Positions 10,024 through 20,504 of a DNA stretch of 64,000 nucleotides are shown here, one piece after another; positions within the stretch are counted from its first letter, which is position 1; each line of letters starts with the position of its first letter. The stretch lies in the NCBI GenBank assembly GCA_051530055.1, contig CM121341.1, forward strand, positions 9,176,001 to 9,240,000, in the 5' to 3' direction. Position numbers and translations under genes: made by a program. The notes under the pieces were generated by a model. It did not search any database. It was not told the DNA's origin and saw nothing but the letters and a program-made list of their open reading frames with translations. This stretch comes from Neoechinorhynchus agilis (Eukaryota > Acanthocephala).

Positions 10024-12639
10024 ATGGCAAATAAAATCATCCATCTGATCTTATTTGTTTGTGTTACATTTACCTGCCTGGGTTCGATGAAAAATCTATA
10101 TCGAGTACTCCGCCTTGATGATGTTAGCGAGGACGTCCCTTCGAAGACAATCTTACGACTAAACGCTTGTGAGTTTGAACAATGTGATTATTTATTTTAT
10201 GGGAAAGCCAATCGATCATGGAAGCAGTTAATCGATTTAAATCAGTCCACCGGAGCGCTTTCGGTCAAAAACGTTTTGGATAGAGAATATTTGGTACATT
10301 CGCGATTATGTAATCAAGAAGATTGCATTCTACATTTTAACATTTACGATCGACAAAATCAAAGACTAGAAATTGTTGAGATGAGAGTCATGGACGTCAA
10401 CGATAATAGTCCAGTGTTCGAAAAAAATCAATACGAAATTCAAATCAGCGAGAATGTGCCAATCGGCCACACCGTTTGGCTCCCAAAGGCTCGTGATCCG
10501 GACAGCGGCGAAAATTCTCGGTTGACATATTATTTGTTCGATTGGGACGACGAATGCATCGGTATTTGCAATACGTTCTCCTATTCGAATTTGTTTCAAA
10601 TTTTGATCGGAGATGACGAATTAAAAATTCGCGGAAAATTAGACTATGAAACAAGAACAAACTATAATCTCACATTAGTTGCTTCTGACAACGGAAATCC
10701 AAGAAGAAGCTCGTCAACAAAACTAATAATAAAAATTCTGGACGAAAACGACAATCGCCCAATTTGCAAACCAGCCATTCACAATATAAGCATTCCTGAG
10801 GACCTTGAAATTTACTCGACTATTGGAAGAGTATTTGCAACGGACGCTGATTCGCCGAGATTCGCTACTCTCAAATACGAAATCAGCGTGGTAGCCCCTG
10901 AGGAAGGCAATCAATTATTTTCGATTGATCCAGACAATGGAACAGTTTACCTTACGGGAAAACTTGACCATGAAAAATGCTCAAATTTCAAAATCTTCGT
11001 TGCCGTATTCGACGGAAAGCATGGCGCTCCAACAACATGCAGTTTATTTGTCGAGGTAACTGATGTTTATGATAGTCCGCCGGAGTACAGCATCAGTATC
11101 TATGAACCAGAACTTTCAATAAATGGAAGACAGACAATCAGCATCCGGGAAGATTGTCTCAAAGGACATTTAGTAGCGGTCATTGATTTAAATCGGAAAG
11201 GGAACGCTTTTCCGATAACTAATTATACCGTTTCCTGGAATTGCGATGCATTAAAGGTGACTTATCACGACGAAGTTCGGAGGCATGTGATTACCGTCAA
11301 TCGTTTGGATAGAGAAGAGAAATCTCTACATGATTGTTCACTAACAATAACGGATCCATCGCCCTATAGATTAAGGACGATAGTTGAAATGTTCGTGGAA
11401 GTGACGGACGTTAACGACAATGCGCCAGTACCAAATTTCCCAGACAGATTTTACATAACGGAGGATTTGAGGAAGTTCTCGACGGTAGCCGTATTGAATG
11501 CCACCGATGCTGATGAAGGACAAAACGGCGAATTGGTCTTTTCGATCGTCGGAAACAGCACTGAGTTCGCCGTTGATCCAAACGGCAAACTAAAGACATT
11601 GAGGGACTTCGATAAGGAAAACGGTGATGAGTGTTTTCAATTCGCTATTAAAATAGAAGATAAAGGTAATCCTCCTTTAAGTGTCCAAAAGGACGTAGAA
11701 GTGTGCATCTTGGACGTCAATGACAATATGCCGACGTTTAAAAGCAATATCTTTGTTTTTTCAGTAAAAGAAGACATTCAAATCGGTGAAGTAATTGGCG
11801 TTATCGAAGCTGAAGATAAAGATTCGTTCAGTAATGGACAAGTCGACATTTACGCGTGTCCTCAAAAGGACAAAACTTTCGATCATGAAACATTTCCATT
11901 TTCAATCGCATACGATGGAATTATCCGTACGAATTCCTATTTGAATTACGAAGAGCGCACTCAATACAATCTATCAGTTTGCATCAAGGACCTCGGTCTT
12001 CCACCTCGACATGGAAAACCTGCTCAAATCGTCATTAACATAAAGAATATCAACGATCATTGTCCCCGGTTTATGTCCTTTAAACCGACTTTCTACTTCA
12101 ACCGAGACTTAAAGCAGCAAACGCCTTTATATGTAACCGTAAACGATCGAGATGGAGACGACGTCCAGATAAGAGCGTCCATTGTTTCCTTTCCGCAATT
12201 TCAATTCAGTATTACACCTTTCATGAATCTTGGAACGGGTCAACAATTTAAAATAGAAATCAAAAAACCTTATCCGCCGTCTGAAATTTACACAATTCGC
12301 TTGGACGCAACTGATGGCTCCTTTGATGAAAATGGCTATGAAAATTGTATATCAAGTGCTTATGTTGTTCTTTTCGTGGGAACAAATGACACTTCGAATA
12401 CAAATGTAGAGGAACACAGTGAACAATTTCTGAGGAGTTCGATAAGCAATTCTTCGAATGAAAAAAACACTAATGAATTTCAACCAAGATTTAGATCTGC
12501 ACTTATAATATTGTTGGTAGGCATTGTATCCTCGTTGGTATTCGCATCCTTGGCACTAGTCGTCTACTTTTGGTTTTCTCGACAAAGGAAGCAGAAACTA
12601 TCGTCCGAATCAAACAAACATTTTCCAAAGTGTTACTAA
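10024..12639 (+). CDS. cadherin-family adhesion protein, single exon
   Basis: The 871-residue type I membrane protein has a signal peptide (MANKIIHLILFVCVTFTCLG) and six to seven cadherin repeats. The calcium-binding linkers are plain to see: DVNDNSP (about residue 124), DENDNRP, DVNDNAP, DVNDNMP and NINDHCP. DRE/DYE-type and DADS/DADE motifs lie between them. Residues about 828-850 form the membrane helix, followed by a basic tail of only about 20 residues (SRQRKQKLSSESNKHFPKCY). That tail has no catenin-binding region, so the protein resembles protocadherin-type or other non-classical cadherins. The repeats are richer in cysteine than usual. The coding region has no intron, which is common for protocadherin ectodomains. 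It probably mediates calcium-dependent cell contact. The 3' UTR is present again, inverted, at 19800-19955. Confidence 0.9.
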   Translation: MANKIIHLILFVCVTFTCLGSMKNLYRVLRLDDVSEDVPSKTILRLNACEFEQCDYLFYGKANRSWKQLIDLNQSTGALSVKNVLDREYLVHSRLCNQEDCILHFNIYDRQNQRLEIVEMRVMDVNDNSPVFEKNQYEIQISENVPIGHTVWLPKARDPDSGENSRLTYYLFDWDDECIGICNTFSYSNLFQILIGDDELKIRGKLDYETRTNYNLTLVASDNGNPRRSSSTKLIIKILDENDNRPICKPAIHNISIPEDLEIYSTIGRVFATDADSPRFATLKYEISVVAPEEGNQLFSIDPDNGTVYLTGKLDHEKCSNFKIFVAVFDGKHGAPTTCSLFVEVTDVYDSPPEYSISIYEPELSINGRQTISIREDCLKGHLVAVIDLNRKGNAFPITNYTVSWNCDALKVTYHDEVRRHVITVNRLDREEKSLHDCSLTITDPSPYRLRTIVEMFVEVTDVNDNAPVPNFPDRFYITEDLRKFSTVAVLNATDADEGQNGELVFSIVGNSTEFAVDPNGKLKTLRDFDKENGDECFQFAIKIEDKGNPPLSVQKDVEVCILDVNDNMPTFKSNIFVFSVKEDIQIGEVIGVIEAEDKDSFSNGQVDIYACPQKDKTFDHETFPFSIAYDGIIRTNSYLNYEERTQYNLSVCIKDLGLPPRHGKPAQIVINIKNINDHCPRFMSFKPTFYFNRDLKQQTPLYVTVNDRDGDDVQIRASIVSFPQFQFSITPFMNLGTGQQFKIEIKKPYPPSEIYTIRLDATDGSFDENGYENCISSAYVVLFVGTNDTSNTNVEEHSEQFLRSSISNSSNEKNTNEFQPRFRSALIILLVGIVSSLVFASLALVVYFWFSRQRKQKLSSESNKHFPKCY

Positions 12640-12649
12640 CAGAAAATTT

Positions 12650-12800
12650 GAAATGAACTAATTAACTGTTTTTTATGTGAATAAAACGAGATATAAATTT
12701 TGTATAAACGAAGTTCAAAAACTGTTCAAAATAAATACAGCGATTTACATTGCAAAATTTTATACGTAAAAGTTGCCTAGATATCACACAAAAATTTCAC
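12650..12800. repeat. inverted repeat arm: cadherin 3' UTR (partner at 19800-19955)
   Basis: The 3' UTR sequence after the cadherin stop, from GAAATGAACTAATTAACTG to about AGATATCACACAAAAATT, is found in reverse complement at 19800-19955 with small changes. The two arms enclose 7 kb made almost wholly of transposon relics. Confidence 0.85.
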
Positions 12801-12943
12801 AATTTTGCTACAGTAAAATTGTGAAATATAAAATTTATGCATATTTATCAATTAAATTGGCTTTTCTAGAATTTCGTTTTGTGATAAATTTTTGTTTAAT
12901 CTAAAATAGCATTTAATATCGACCAAATCTTACTAATAATCAC

Positions 12944-13480
12944 GCCACGGTCGAAAGGACGGATGTAGCGTTGCCCCGTAGCACATCCAGGCTTATGTTT
13001 TGTAGGAGGGATGCTCCTGCCGAACGAAATAATGATTTCGACCAAAATCCTTGTATTTGGAATTTTTGCGGTCCTCCGCGGCGGTTGCTGCTCCCCTTCG
13101 GTTTAATGGCGGAGAGTTTTATGTTGCAGGCTGCAAACGGCGTCCGAGCGAAGGACTTTGCCTCCTTTCGCTACGGGAATACGGTGTCACCGTCCGATCT
13201 ACGGCGGCTATCGAGTCGACAAAGATTGCTCGGCTCTAGGATGTTGCGCGTATTCACAGTATTCAACGTACGACTAAGAATTGCGTTCACTTCGACGTGT
13301 CGTGAGTATTTTCAGCCTGATTGCCGACAGACAAGAGCGTCCTGATGGCTCCCCGGTCGATCCGCAACGGCTAAGCGAGATATTTTGTCGCAGGAATACA
13401 CCTGCTCGTGCGCCCCTAGTCGTTTCTCTCAATTTCTTCGAGAGATCCTTGAGCAGAGTGCCCAGCTGCCAAGCGCTCCA
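12944..13480 (-). mobile_element. relic of LINE 3' end (restriction-like endonuclease part)
   Basis: On the minus strand, scattered frames at about 13080-13240 give CRLDSR..SDGDTVFP, a decayed match to the CRLDGRRPDGISVFPWGEG segment of the LINE relic just to the right. This is a second, older or more damaged copy of the same 3' end. Its left edge carries the dispersed 90-bp repeat (12944-13022). GC content is clearly higher than in the host genes around it. Confidence 0.5.
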
Positions 13481-13487
13481 AACGTCC

Positions 13488-14841
13488 CTACTCCGAAAGG
13501 GACAAAATAGTGGGCCTTGCTAATTCTCTATATTTTCGTACCTTCCTCCCTCCCGCTGCACCTCCAGGGATTTCGAGAGAGTACGGAACGTTGCTTACTG
13601 CGAGGGTGTCCACAAACGTGGCGTCCCAGAGAAGGCATTTGCCCTCCCCCCACGGAAAGACCGAAATTCCGTCAGGTCGACGACCGTCTAGTCGACAAAG
13701 ATTGGCGGGTTCCAATATGTTGGGGAAGTTGAAATTGCGCTGTTGATCTCAGAATGACGTGAGAACCTTCCTCCTGACTTTCGGCAAACGAGACCGTGTC
13801 GCCCGAAAGCATCAACCAAAGACTCACATCGACAGCGATGGGGCGTGCATATCGAGAGACCAAGTCTTAAGGACACTGCGATCCTCGTTACCTCATCAGT
13901 GAGAAGAGTTCCCACAGATGCCAGAGGAACAGCCTCCAACCACGCCCTCGATTCTCGTGTCGAAACTGCCAACAATCTAGTTCGGACGACCCCATCGCGA
14001 GAACCTAAAAGTGCAGAGCTGTGAGCTCTCGCGACGAGAGGTCTGTCCCAGATCGACTGTCTGAGCCCATCCACAGGAACATGGTTAGCGCCTGTCTGCT
14101 GGCACCTAGCGCCGAACATGCTTTCTCTATTGAGAGAGTTAAATTTGTTCTGGAAATCACACTTAAGAATCACGCACGGCTTTGAACTCCTCGTAGTAAC
14201 GTTTCGGAGCGCGTGGACAATAGCTTCCGCCCCGCAGGACGTGCAGCAGCCCAGTTGGACTGGGCGAAGTTGCTGCCCGATTTTCTCTGTGATACGTTTA
14301 CAGAGAATTTTTCCTGCAACTCACCGTATCGTCGAAGATACGGCGATGGGACCAATCACATCTTCTTTTTTGTCAGGGCACATAATGATGCTCCGAAAAA
14401 TAGGTCTTTTGCAACGGGATTCAAATCCTCTCCAATCAGGCGGTCGACTAACCGAGAAAGCGCACTTTCGAGAGAGGGAGAGGTGCTGAGGTCTTAGCCC
14501 GTCAAGCCCATGACCCGAACCATTTGCATAAGATGAGATCGCCTTTTTTAACTCTGAAATTTGAGTGGGTGTCCTGTCTTGTATGGGAGGAGGTGGAATT
14601 TCAAAAGTGCCACTACTGCATGGGTGTTTTGGCCGACGTATTTGTAGTGTCGCGTCGTCTCCTTATGCAAAACTGTTGGAGGATGACAATAACCGAACAG
14701 CCCCCGAACATCTCCGTTCGCAAGCTTCGAAGAAACACGTTCAGTCAGGGATCGTTTTGAAAAACGGCAACGAAACCCTTCGTGCGTAATCCGCAATTTC
14801 CGCGCTTCAGTGTGGCTCAAGATATCTAAAAAATTTGCCAA
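13488..14841 (-). mobile_element. LINE relic: reverse transcriptase to endonuclease, R2/NeSL-like type
   Basis: Read on the minus strand from 14841 down, broken frames give the order of a non-LTR retrotransposon with a C-terminal restriction-like endonuclease. First comes a pre-RT segment (VSSKLANGDVRGLFG). RT motifs follow: FFGA.LCALTKK, IAV, a P.QLG block and LKCDFQNKFNSL for the first catalytic Asp region. A Cys-His motif (C..H.C.C...D..G.HGLVC) comes next, then RRPDGISVFPWGEGKCLLWD, which fits a PD-(D/E)xK nuclease. The part of the RT that should carry the YxDD box is missing, with an internal jump from RT to the Cys-His region at about 14080. There are several frameshifts, so the copy is dead. 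Confidence 0.7.
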
Positions 14842-14877
14842 GACATTCGATCAAAATGTTTTAAATCTCGCCTTCTT

Positions 14878-15085
14878 TCGCTTCTCAACGAAAAGTTATC
14901 GCCCCTTCGCGATTTTACTTCCGGCCCAAATTTTCTGCAACCGATGCTCTACTTTGCATTTGTGACACGCTCCTACGTAACATCAATAATGATTCCTCCC
15001 ACGTCACCCGTTTCATTTAACTGGACTTATCGAAAGCTTTCGACTCAATGGACTATTCACTCCTTCTCCGGGCCTGCTCCGGTCG
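14878..15085 (+). mobile_element. LINE fragment, reverse transcriptase (jockey/CR1-like)
   Basis: About 200 bp on the plus strand gives RPKFSATDALLCICDTLL, then LDLSKAFDSMDYSLLLRA, the RT domain 2-3 signature of apurinic-endonuclease-type LINEs, with one stop codon in between. The same stretch is found on the minus strand at 27118-27325. It is cut off on the right exactly where the gag-like frame of another element begins. Confidence 0.75.
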
Positions 15086-15830
15086 AGAAAGCCAATAGAA
15101 AAGATGGTGAGTCTTTCAACGAGTTTGCAGATCGATTGCGGACGCTAAGTGTGTGCTGTAGCTACGGGGAAAACTTGGACGAACGGTTAAGGGATCGTTT
15201 CGCTATTGGTTTGAACGATGCCCGAATCGAGACGGAGATAAGGTGCCGTTGGCCAGACGGGATATAGGAAAAAAAATTGTATCGATGACCCAATGGAACG
15301 AGCGATAGCTGAGATAAGACAAACGAAGGACGAAGATGCAGGTACGTTGCACCGGGTAGTGGCGAGAAACTTCGAGAAGTGGAATCATGCTGATGATCGA
15401 AGAAGAAGAACCATCTGTAATCGATGTGGAAAAGTTCATAAAAGCAACGAGTCGTGTATTTTTCGAGGAGGAAACTCTCGGACCTTTCCAAACAGCCGAG
15501 GAGGAAGATGTTTCAACTGTGGTAGATTTGGCCATTTTGCACGGAATTGTTTCCGATCGCAGGTCAAGCAGGTAAAACAGATTGGAGAGGAGGAAGAAGT
15601 GATTAGAAGCATCAACGCTGCTCGATAAAACCAAAAGTGGACGCTAATTCTTAAAGTCAATGGAAGATCAGTGGAGATGGAATATGACACCGGTGCCGGT
15701 GTCTCGATGCGGATTTGGACACAATTAGGATCTAAACCGCTTAGAGAGGGTCTTCGCCTAAAAGCATATGGTGGACAGGCACTCGACACTGTGGGAACTG
15801 CTCAAGTGGAGGTGGAATGAAAAGAAGGAC
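15086..15830 (+). mobile_element. Ty3/gypsy-like LTR retrotransposon fossil, gag/protease part
   Basis: A gag-like segment (NEFADRLRTLS), a CCHC zinc knuckle (CFNCGRFGHFARNC) and the start of an aspartic protease (DTGAGVS) identify the left part of a Ty3/gypsy-like element. The copy is broken and lacks its 5' end. The right part, an integrase C-terminus on the same strand, lies at 18260-19045, and a minus-strand LINE piece is set between them. No LTRs were found. It looks moderately old. Confidence 0.7.
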
Positions 15831-18180
15831 TAATCCAGCGTTATCTCGGTCAAAAGCTCGGATATTCCTTACAGATATTTTGTCTGGTCCCAAAGCGCTT
15901 GCGAACTTAATGCCCTTAATTGCCTCATTAATCTCTTCAGCAGTAATAATCGGCCATGCATTCTCTAAGTTTTGATCGTCAAAATTATCTACCGTAACTC
16001 CGCACAATCCAGTGTTGCTTCCAAAAAGAGTAGCAAAATGGGCGTGGACTAAGGAAGGCTTAAGCTTTAGTGACGTAGCATCGCGGTTCTGAAAAATTTC
16101 ACTTGCTAATCGACTTGTGTTGCTAAAGTAAAGAGCGCGGTAGCGCTGTCGTTTGAGCTCCAGGCACTGACGTCCGTTCAACGCTCTGCTACGTACACAT
16201 GGAAAAATTCCATTTTCTTCGGACCACATGTTGTAGGAGTTTGTCGCAATTTTCCGTGAACGAACTCTTCGAGGTTCGGCTGGCGAGCTTTGATATACCA
16301 CAAAATGGCACTGATAGGCGTTAGCAGCTGCTTGCAAAATAAGAGTCGGTGAGGGTGCATGCGCCTTCCGCAAAGCCAATATTGCGTCGTCGATATTGAT
16401 ACTTGCGTCGGGAAGGTTCTCGGTTAGCGGCTCATATATTGCTCGATTATTGGACAATTCTTCAAGACAACGATTTTGAACTTGCCGCCACTGTGTGGGA
16501 TTTCCGCATGTATGGAAGGCAATTGAGGCAAAGACAAGTGAAGCACACTTTCTTAGTTTTACAATTTTAAGACCTAGTACTTTGGCTCGCGATGATTGCG
16601 AGATTGCCGATCTTGTTGTTTTGCCACATTTGAGATAAGAATCATAGCGACTCCCAAGTCCCTCGACGAAGATCTGGCAAATTGGTCCGGTGAGATCTCG
16701 CCAATGACTCGCTTCCGATTCAAGATAGTACCTATAACGAGGGTGCAAGTCATTACGCTTGAGACATACCAGCAAAAATTCATAGGCCTCAGACGCTGAG
16801 AACTCTGTTGCGCCAAAGCTATTAGCGCACGACTGGACACTTGACGAATCCAGTTCAATATTCGTTTGGCTTTCTTGGTTTTTTGCGAAGACATTGAATT
16901 GATCAGTGTTGTTTGTCTCGCTGCCACGCACAGACAAGTCCGGACGACTCAGAGAGTTGGAGGAGACTTGCGTCGATAAGTCTTCATACTCGAAGCCAGC
17001 TTCATCGACTTGTGGCGTGGCCCCGGACGACCCAAAGACATCGGCCTGGGAAATAAGCAGCTCCATATTTCTGGGCGTACATCCCTGCGGCGCTACGGAA
17101 GTGGGGCCACCCCGCACCTCTACAAGCTCGCCGGGCTGCTGGAAAGAAGGCTCGGAGCTCCGCGTGGTGTCCCGACCGCTTCGGGCCCTAGCGATGTCCG
17201 CACTTAGGACTCCCTCTTTGACTTTTGCGGGGCGTCGGATGCCTGTGAGTGCGCCGCGATGGGACAGTGCACTCGCCGCAAGCGGTGTACTTTTCCTAGA
17301 ATGCACCTCGCAGTGTGCGAGGTTAGAGTTCTCTGCCCTATCATCTAGCGCCGAAGAGTTAGGTGCTGGACAGTAATGAAGGAGCTTAAGGACATAAGGA
17401 AGTAAGACGTTTCCTAGTCTGAAGTTGTTGTCCAAGACTTTTGACAAATCCGCTAAAAACGCCCTATCCCCGCACATATACGAAACACACTCGACGATAT
17501 GGGCGGTGCTGGCACTCGAGAGCGCTAATGCAAACATCACACACAGGGCACGATGCCGGTCGCGAATTTCCACCGTAAATAACCACGGCCTCGTCTTTGG
17601 CCGCCGATCCATTCCGTTGAGCGGCTTCCTTCTTAATCAACTTCTTAAATAAATTAGAGTTCTTCGTAATGCATTGACGCAGGTGGGTTCCTAAGCTCCC
17701 AGGTACACCGTGTCTGAACTTGCCGTGGACTTGGCAGACCCATGTTATAGGTGATCGGTGATGAATACTGAGCATATGCTCCGAAAACACTTGATGCCTA
17801 GTCTTGCCGACCGCTTGAAGGGGACATAGAGGGCACATAAGTGGCTTCTCTGCATTAAGAGGGTAAGCAACGTCAATTGGTGTGCACTCAATGTTACCGT
17901 TAGAGTTCTCGTGATTCGGGCAAGCGCTCATACTACACTTAAACTATTGAAGTAAATAAATGCTTTCACAGTACCTACGAACACTCTCACGCTATAGGAA
18001 TCACTTTACAAAGACTGCAAAGTTAATTGAAATTGATGAATTTTTTTTAAAATGACGTAAAACTTGACGCGGCAGACAGTTGCAAAAAACTGCGTCTCGA
18101 GAACTTCTTGCACAGAAACGTACAGAGGTTGGTTTAAAAGAAATCAGCGGTATTAAAAACCCCAAATCGCGACTTAGAGA
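15831..18180 (-). mobile_element. LINE relic: 5' half with zinc fingers and RT start
   Basis: On the minus strand the frame starts at 17931 with a region holding CPLCPLQ....H....H and CQVHGKF...H...C, which are zinc-finger-like motifs typical of the N-terminus of R2/NeSL-type LINEs. A frameshift near 17500 leads into a long frame down to about 15830. It closes with ITAEEINEAIKGIKFASAL and GPDKI, the entry to the reverse transcriptase. The RT itself is missing. LINE copies are usually truncated at the 5' end, so a 3'-truncated copy like this points to later recombination. It may belong to the same family as the relic at 13488-14841, on the same strand, but no overlapping sequence proves this. 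Confidence 0.65.
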
Positions 18181-18259
18181 ATAAATAACTCCTTGTTTTC
18201 GAGAGCGAGTATGGGGGACGGATTAAAAGGTAGTGCTCAGGCGAGCGCCGCAATAATTA

Positions 18260-19045
18260 GAGCCCAGACCTTGACGAATTGATCCGACCTGATACCAGCT
18301 GCGAATTAAAGCTCACAAACCTGATGGCTAGAAAATCTTCAAGATTATTGATCTTTGAAAATTTTTGTTGTGATAGAAATAAAAGTTGGACTATCAAACG
18401 GGTGGCAAGAGCTCTCTCATGGGATAGGTGTGGTATCCCCAAAAAATCAGATGGAGATGAAACAAGAGAAGGAATATGCTAAATTGTTTTGGAATGAATT
18501 GGGGAAAATCAAGGGATATCAAGTGGAATTGTCAGTGAGAGTTGATGCGAGTCCAAATGTGACGACCGGAGTAAGTCCTGCGGTGGCGATGTTCGGACGC
18601 CCAATTCGAGTACTATTTGATAACCTTCACAAGGACGACCACGACACTAGGGTGGAAAACAACGAAAAATGGAAGGATAAGCACGACCAAGGCTCAAAAT
18701 GGAGGGAGTTCGAGAAGGACGAGCAGGTGTGGTGCAAGACGCAACATGATCGACGATGGTGTTCAGGGCGAGTGGAGAATCGAAATGGTCCCGTTTCCTA
18801 TGAAGTTAGGACCGAAAGAGGGATAGAGAGAAAACACGCCGATCACCTGAGACCAGCAGTAGCCATAGCAGAGGCAGGGGAATTGCCGCACGGGGAACAA
18901 ACGCCCAGTGAGCCCATCAATGATGAACCAACGAATGAGACGGAAAGGGGATCCAATGTCACGGACCCATTGCGAAGGAGTACGAGAATACGACGTCGAC
19001 CTGAGTGGTTAAACGATTACGACACCTCCGGTCTCAATTAAGGAG
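18260..19045 (+). mobile_element. Ty3/gypsy-like LTR retrotransposon fossil, integrase C-terminus
   Basis: The frame gives the end of an integrase (TTGVSPAVAMFGRPIR, QVWCKTQHDRRWCSGRV) and a basic tail (RRSTRIRRRPEWLNDY), both common in Ty3/gypsy-like integrases. It has the same strand as the gag/protease part at 15086-15830 and is very likely the other end of one element split by the LINE piece. The element is incomplete and broken. No LTR was recognised downstream. Confidence 0.7.
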
Positions 19046-19126
19046 GGTTTTTTGCAGTTGGTCAGGTTTTGAAATAACGTTAATAAAACTTATCATGAAG
19101 AGTGAAGATACTTCAGGTCTCAACTT

Positions 19127-19622
19127 GTGGCAGATCCGCTGGCTCGAATCTTATCCTCACAATCGCAAACAATACATTCACTGCCGTTCTGCCTCTTCTG
19201 CCAGCCTATCCCTCACCCGCCGTACTATTACCAACTTTTCTTTAATATTTTCCTAAACGACTTCAAACCTCTCTCCTCTCACTCTAAACTCTTCTTACAC
19301 GCTGACCATATCACCCTCATCACCCATTTACCACCCCTCATCTCCCTTTCCTTAACCTCTAACGAAATCATCCATATCAAAGATTTCTGCACTAATCATA
19401 AACTCCACCTGAATTTCTCTAAATGCCTCGAAATGATCTCTTCTCTCCCTCCCGCAACCCCACATTATCACCTGAGCTCCTAAATTACATCCTACGAGTT
19501 ACCTCCCTAAGAATTCTGAGTCTCCAATTTCAATCAAATTTGAAGTGGGACTCGCGCATCAATCTCCCTCAAGCACAATACTTTTAAAATTTTATCTCCT
19601 CAAATGCCTCCGGCATTTAGTT
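19127..19622 (+). mobile_element. LINE fragment, RT palm to C-terminus (jockey-like)
   Basis: Plus-strand frames give NIFLNDF....LFLHADHITL, a decayed version of the RT YADD block, and further downstream a C-terminal stretch (ISLKHNTFKI...). A related stretch lies at 33803-34060. The YADD aspartates are changed and the frame breaks several times. The fragment is cut on the right by the duplicated exon at 19627. Confidence 0.6.
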
Positions 19623-19626
19623 TCAG

Positions 19627-19712
19627 TCGATTGTAGGCGATATGAACGCAGTTCGCGATGTTTTTTTGGCCGTGGAAAGCTCATTTTCAAGGCAGGGCTC
19701 AACATTTGGCTC
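19627..19712 (+). pseudogene. truncated duplicate of the exon at 19954
   Basis: Eighty-six bases including the splice-acceptor-like TTTCAG repeat the start of the exon at 19954-20154 with few changes (AACGCAGTTCGCGATG here, AACGCAGTTTGCGATG there) and then break off into unrelated sequence. It is a partial copy left by the same rearrangement that made the inverted repeats here. Confidence 0.75.
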
Positions 19713-19734
19713 TCTTCCTCAAACTTAGGAATCG

Positions 19735-20397
19735 AAGCAAAAAACTTAATGCTTTCTAAGGTATGACAAATGTACTTGTTCTTTACGAAGTTTTTGATGG
19801 TCTTAATTTTTGTGTGATATCTAGGCAACTTTTACGTATAAAATTTTGCATGGTAAATCGCTGTATTTATTTTGAAGAGTTTTTGAACTTCGTTTATACA
19901 AAATTTATATCTCGTGTTATTCACATAAAAAACAACTAACTAGTTCATTTCAGTCGATTGTAGGCGATATGAACGCAGTTTGCGATGTCTTTTTGGCCGT
20001 GGAAAGCTCATTTTCAAGGCAGGGCTCAACATTTGGCTCCATTGTTGCCAAAGTCTTGCTTGTCACTGGGATGATAAAGCGTAGAGCGCAGTCTTTGTCA
20101 AGTGAAGAACAAAAAGTTGTGAATTATTTAAAAAAGCTTAAAGATGTCATCTAAAATTTGTTGCTACAATAAAAATTGAGCCAAAAACACTTCATGTCCG
20201 TTCTAAATTAAATGTAGATTGAAAATGCAAAAGCGTAAAAGTTAATTAAATCCAATCTGAAAAGAATTGAATGAACATATTGAAGAAAAACGATTTTAAT
20301 AACTACAAAATACTTGGGAGAATATAAAAAACTTCGTAAAGAACAAGTACATTCGTCATACGTGAGAAAGCATTAAGCTTTTTGCTTGAAATATTGC
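19735..20397. repeat. inverted repeat pair around the small exon
   Basis: AGCAAAAAACTTAATGCTTT...GTACTTGTTCTTTACGAAG at 19737-19790 returns in reverse complement at 20335-20392. Together with the inverted cadherin 3' UTR copy at 19800-19955, this shows that the block around 19.6-20.4 kb was assembled by inversion and duplication. Confidence 0.75.
19954..20154 (+). CDS. last exon of an unrecognised small protein
   Basis: Not recognised. After a good acceptor (TTCATTTCAG) the frame runs SIVGDMNAVCDVFLAVESSF and on for 66 residues to KKLKDVI and a TAA stop; an AATAAA-type signal follows near 20168. The segment is helical and amphipathic, without a membrane span. The upstream exons are not in view: the sequence before the acceptor is the inverted cadherin 3' UTR, so this exon may have been separated from its gene. 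If translation starts inside, the first ATG is at 19969. It could be a displaced gene fragment rather than a working gene. Confidence 0.4.
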   Translation, partial: SIVGDMNAVCDVFLAVESSFSRQGSTFGSIVAKVLLVTGMIKRRAQSLSSEEQKVVNYLKKLKDVI

Positions 20398-20504
20398 ACA
20401 AGAGATTACTCTCAGCTCAAGTTTAGAAGTGCGAAATTTGTATCAAAAAGAAACTTTTGCTTTATAAACAAAGTCGTTTCATTTTCTACAAAAAGAATTT
20501 AACA

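Noticed and set aside
16906-17376. 156-codon plus-strand frame
   Set aside because: It is antisense to the LINE coding frame at 15831-17931, which explains its length and high GC.
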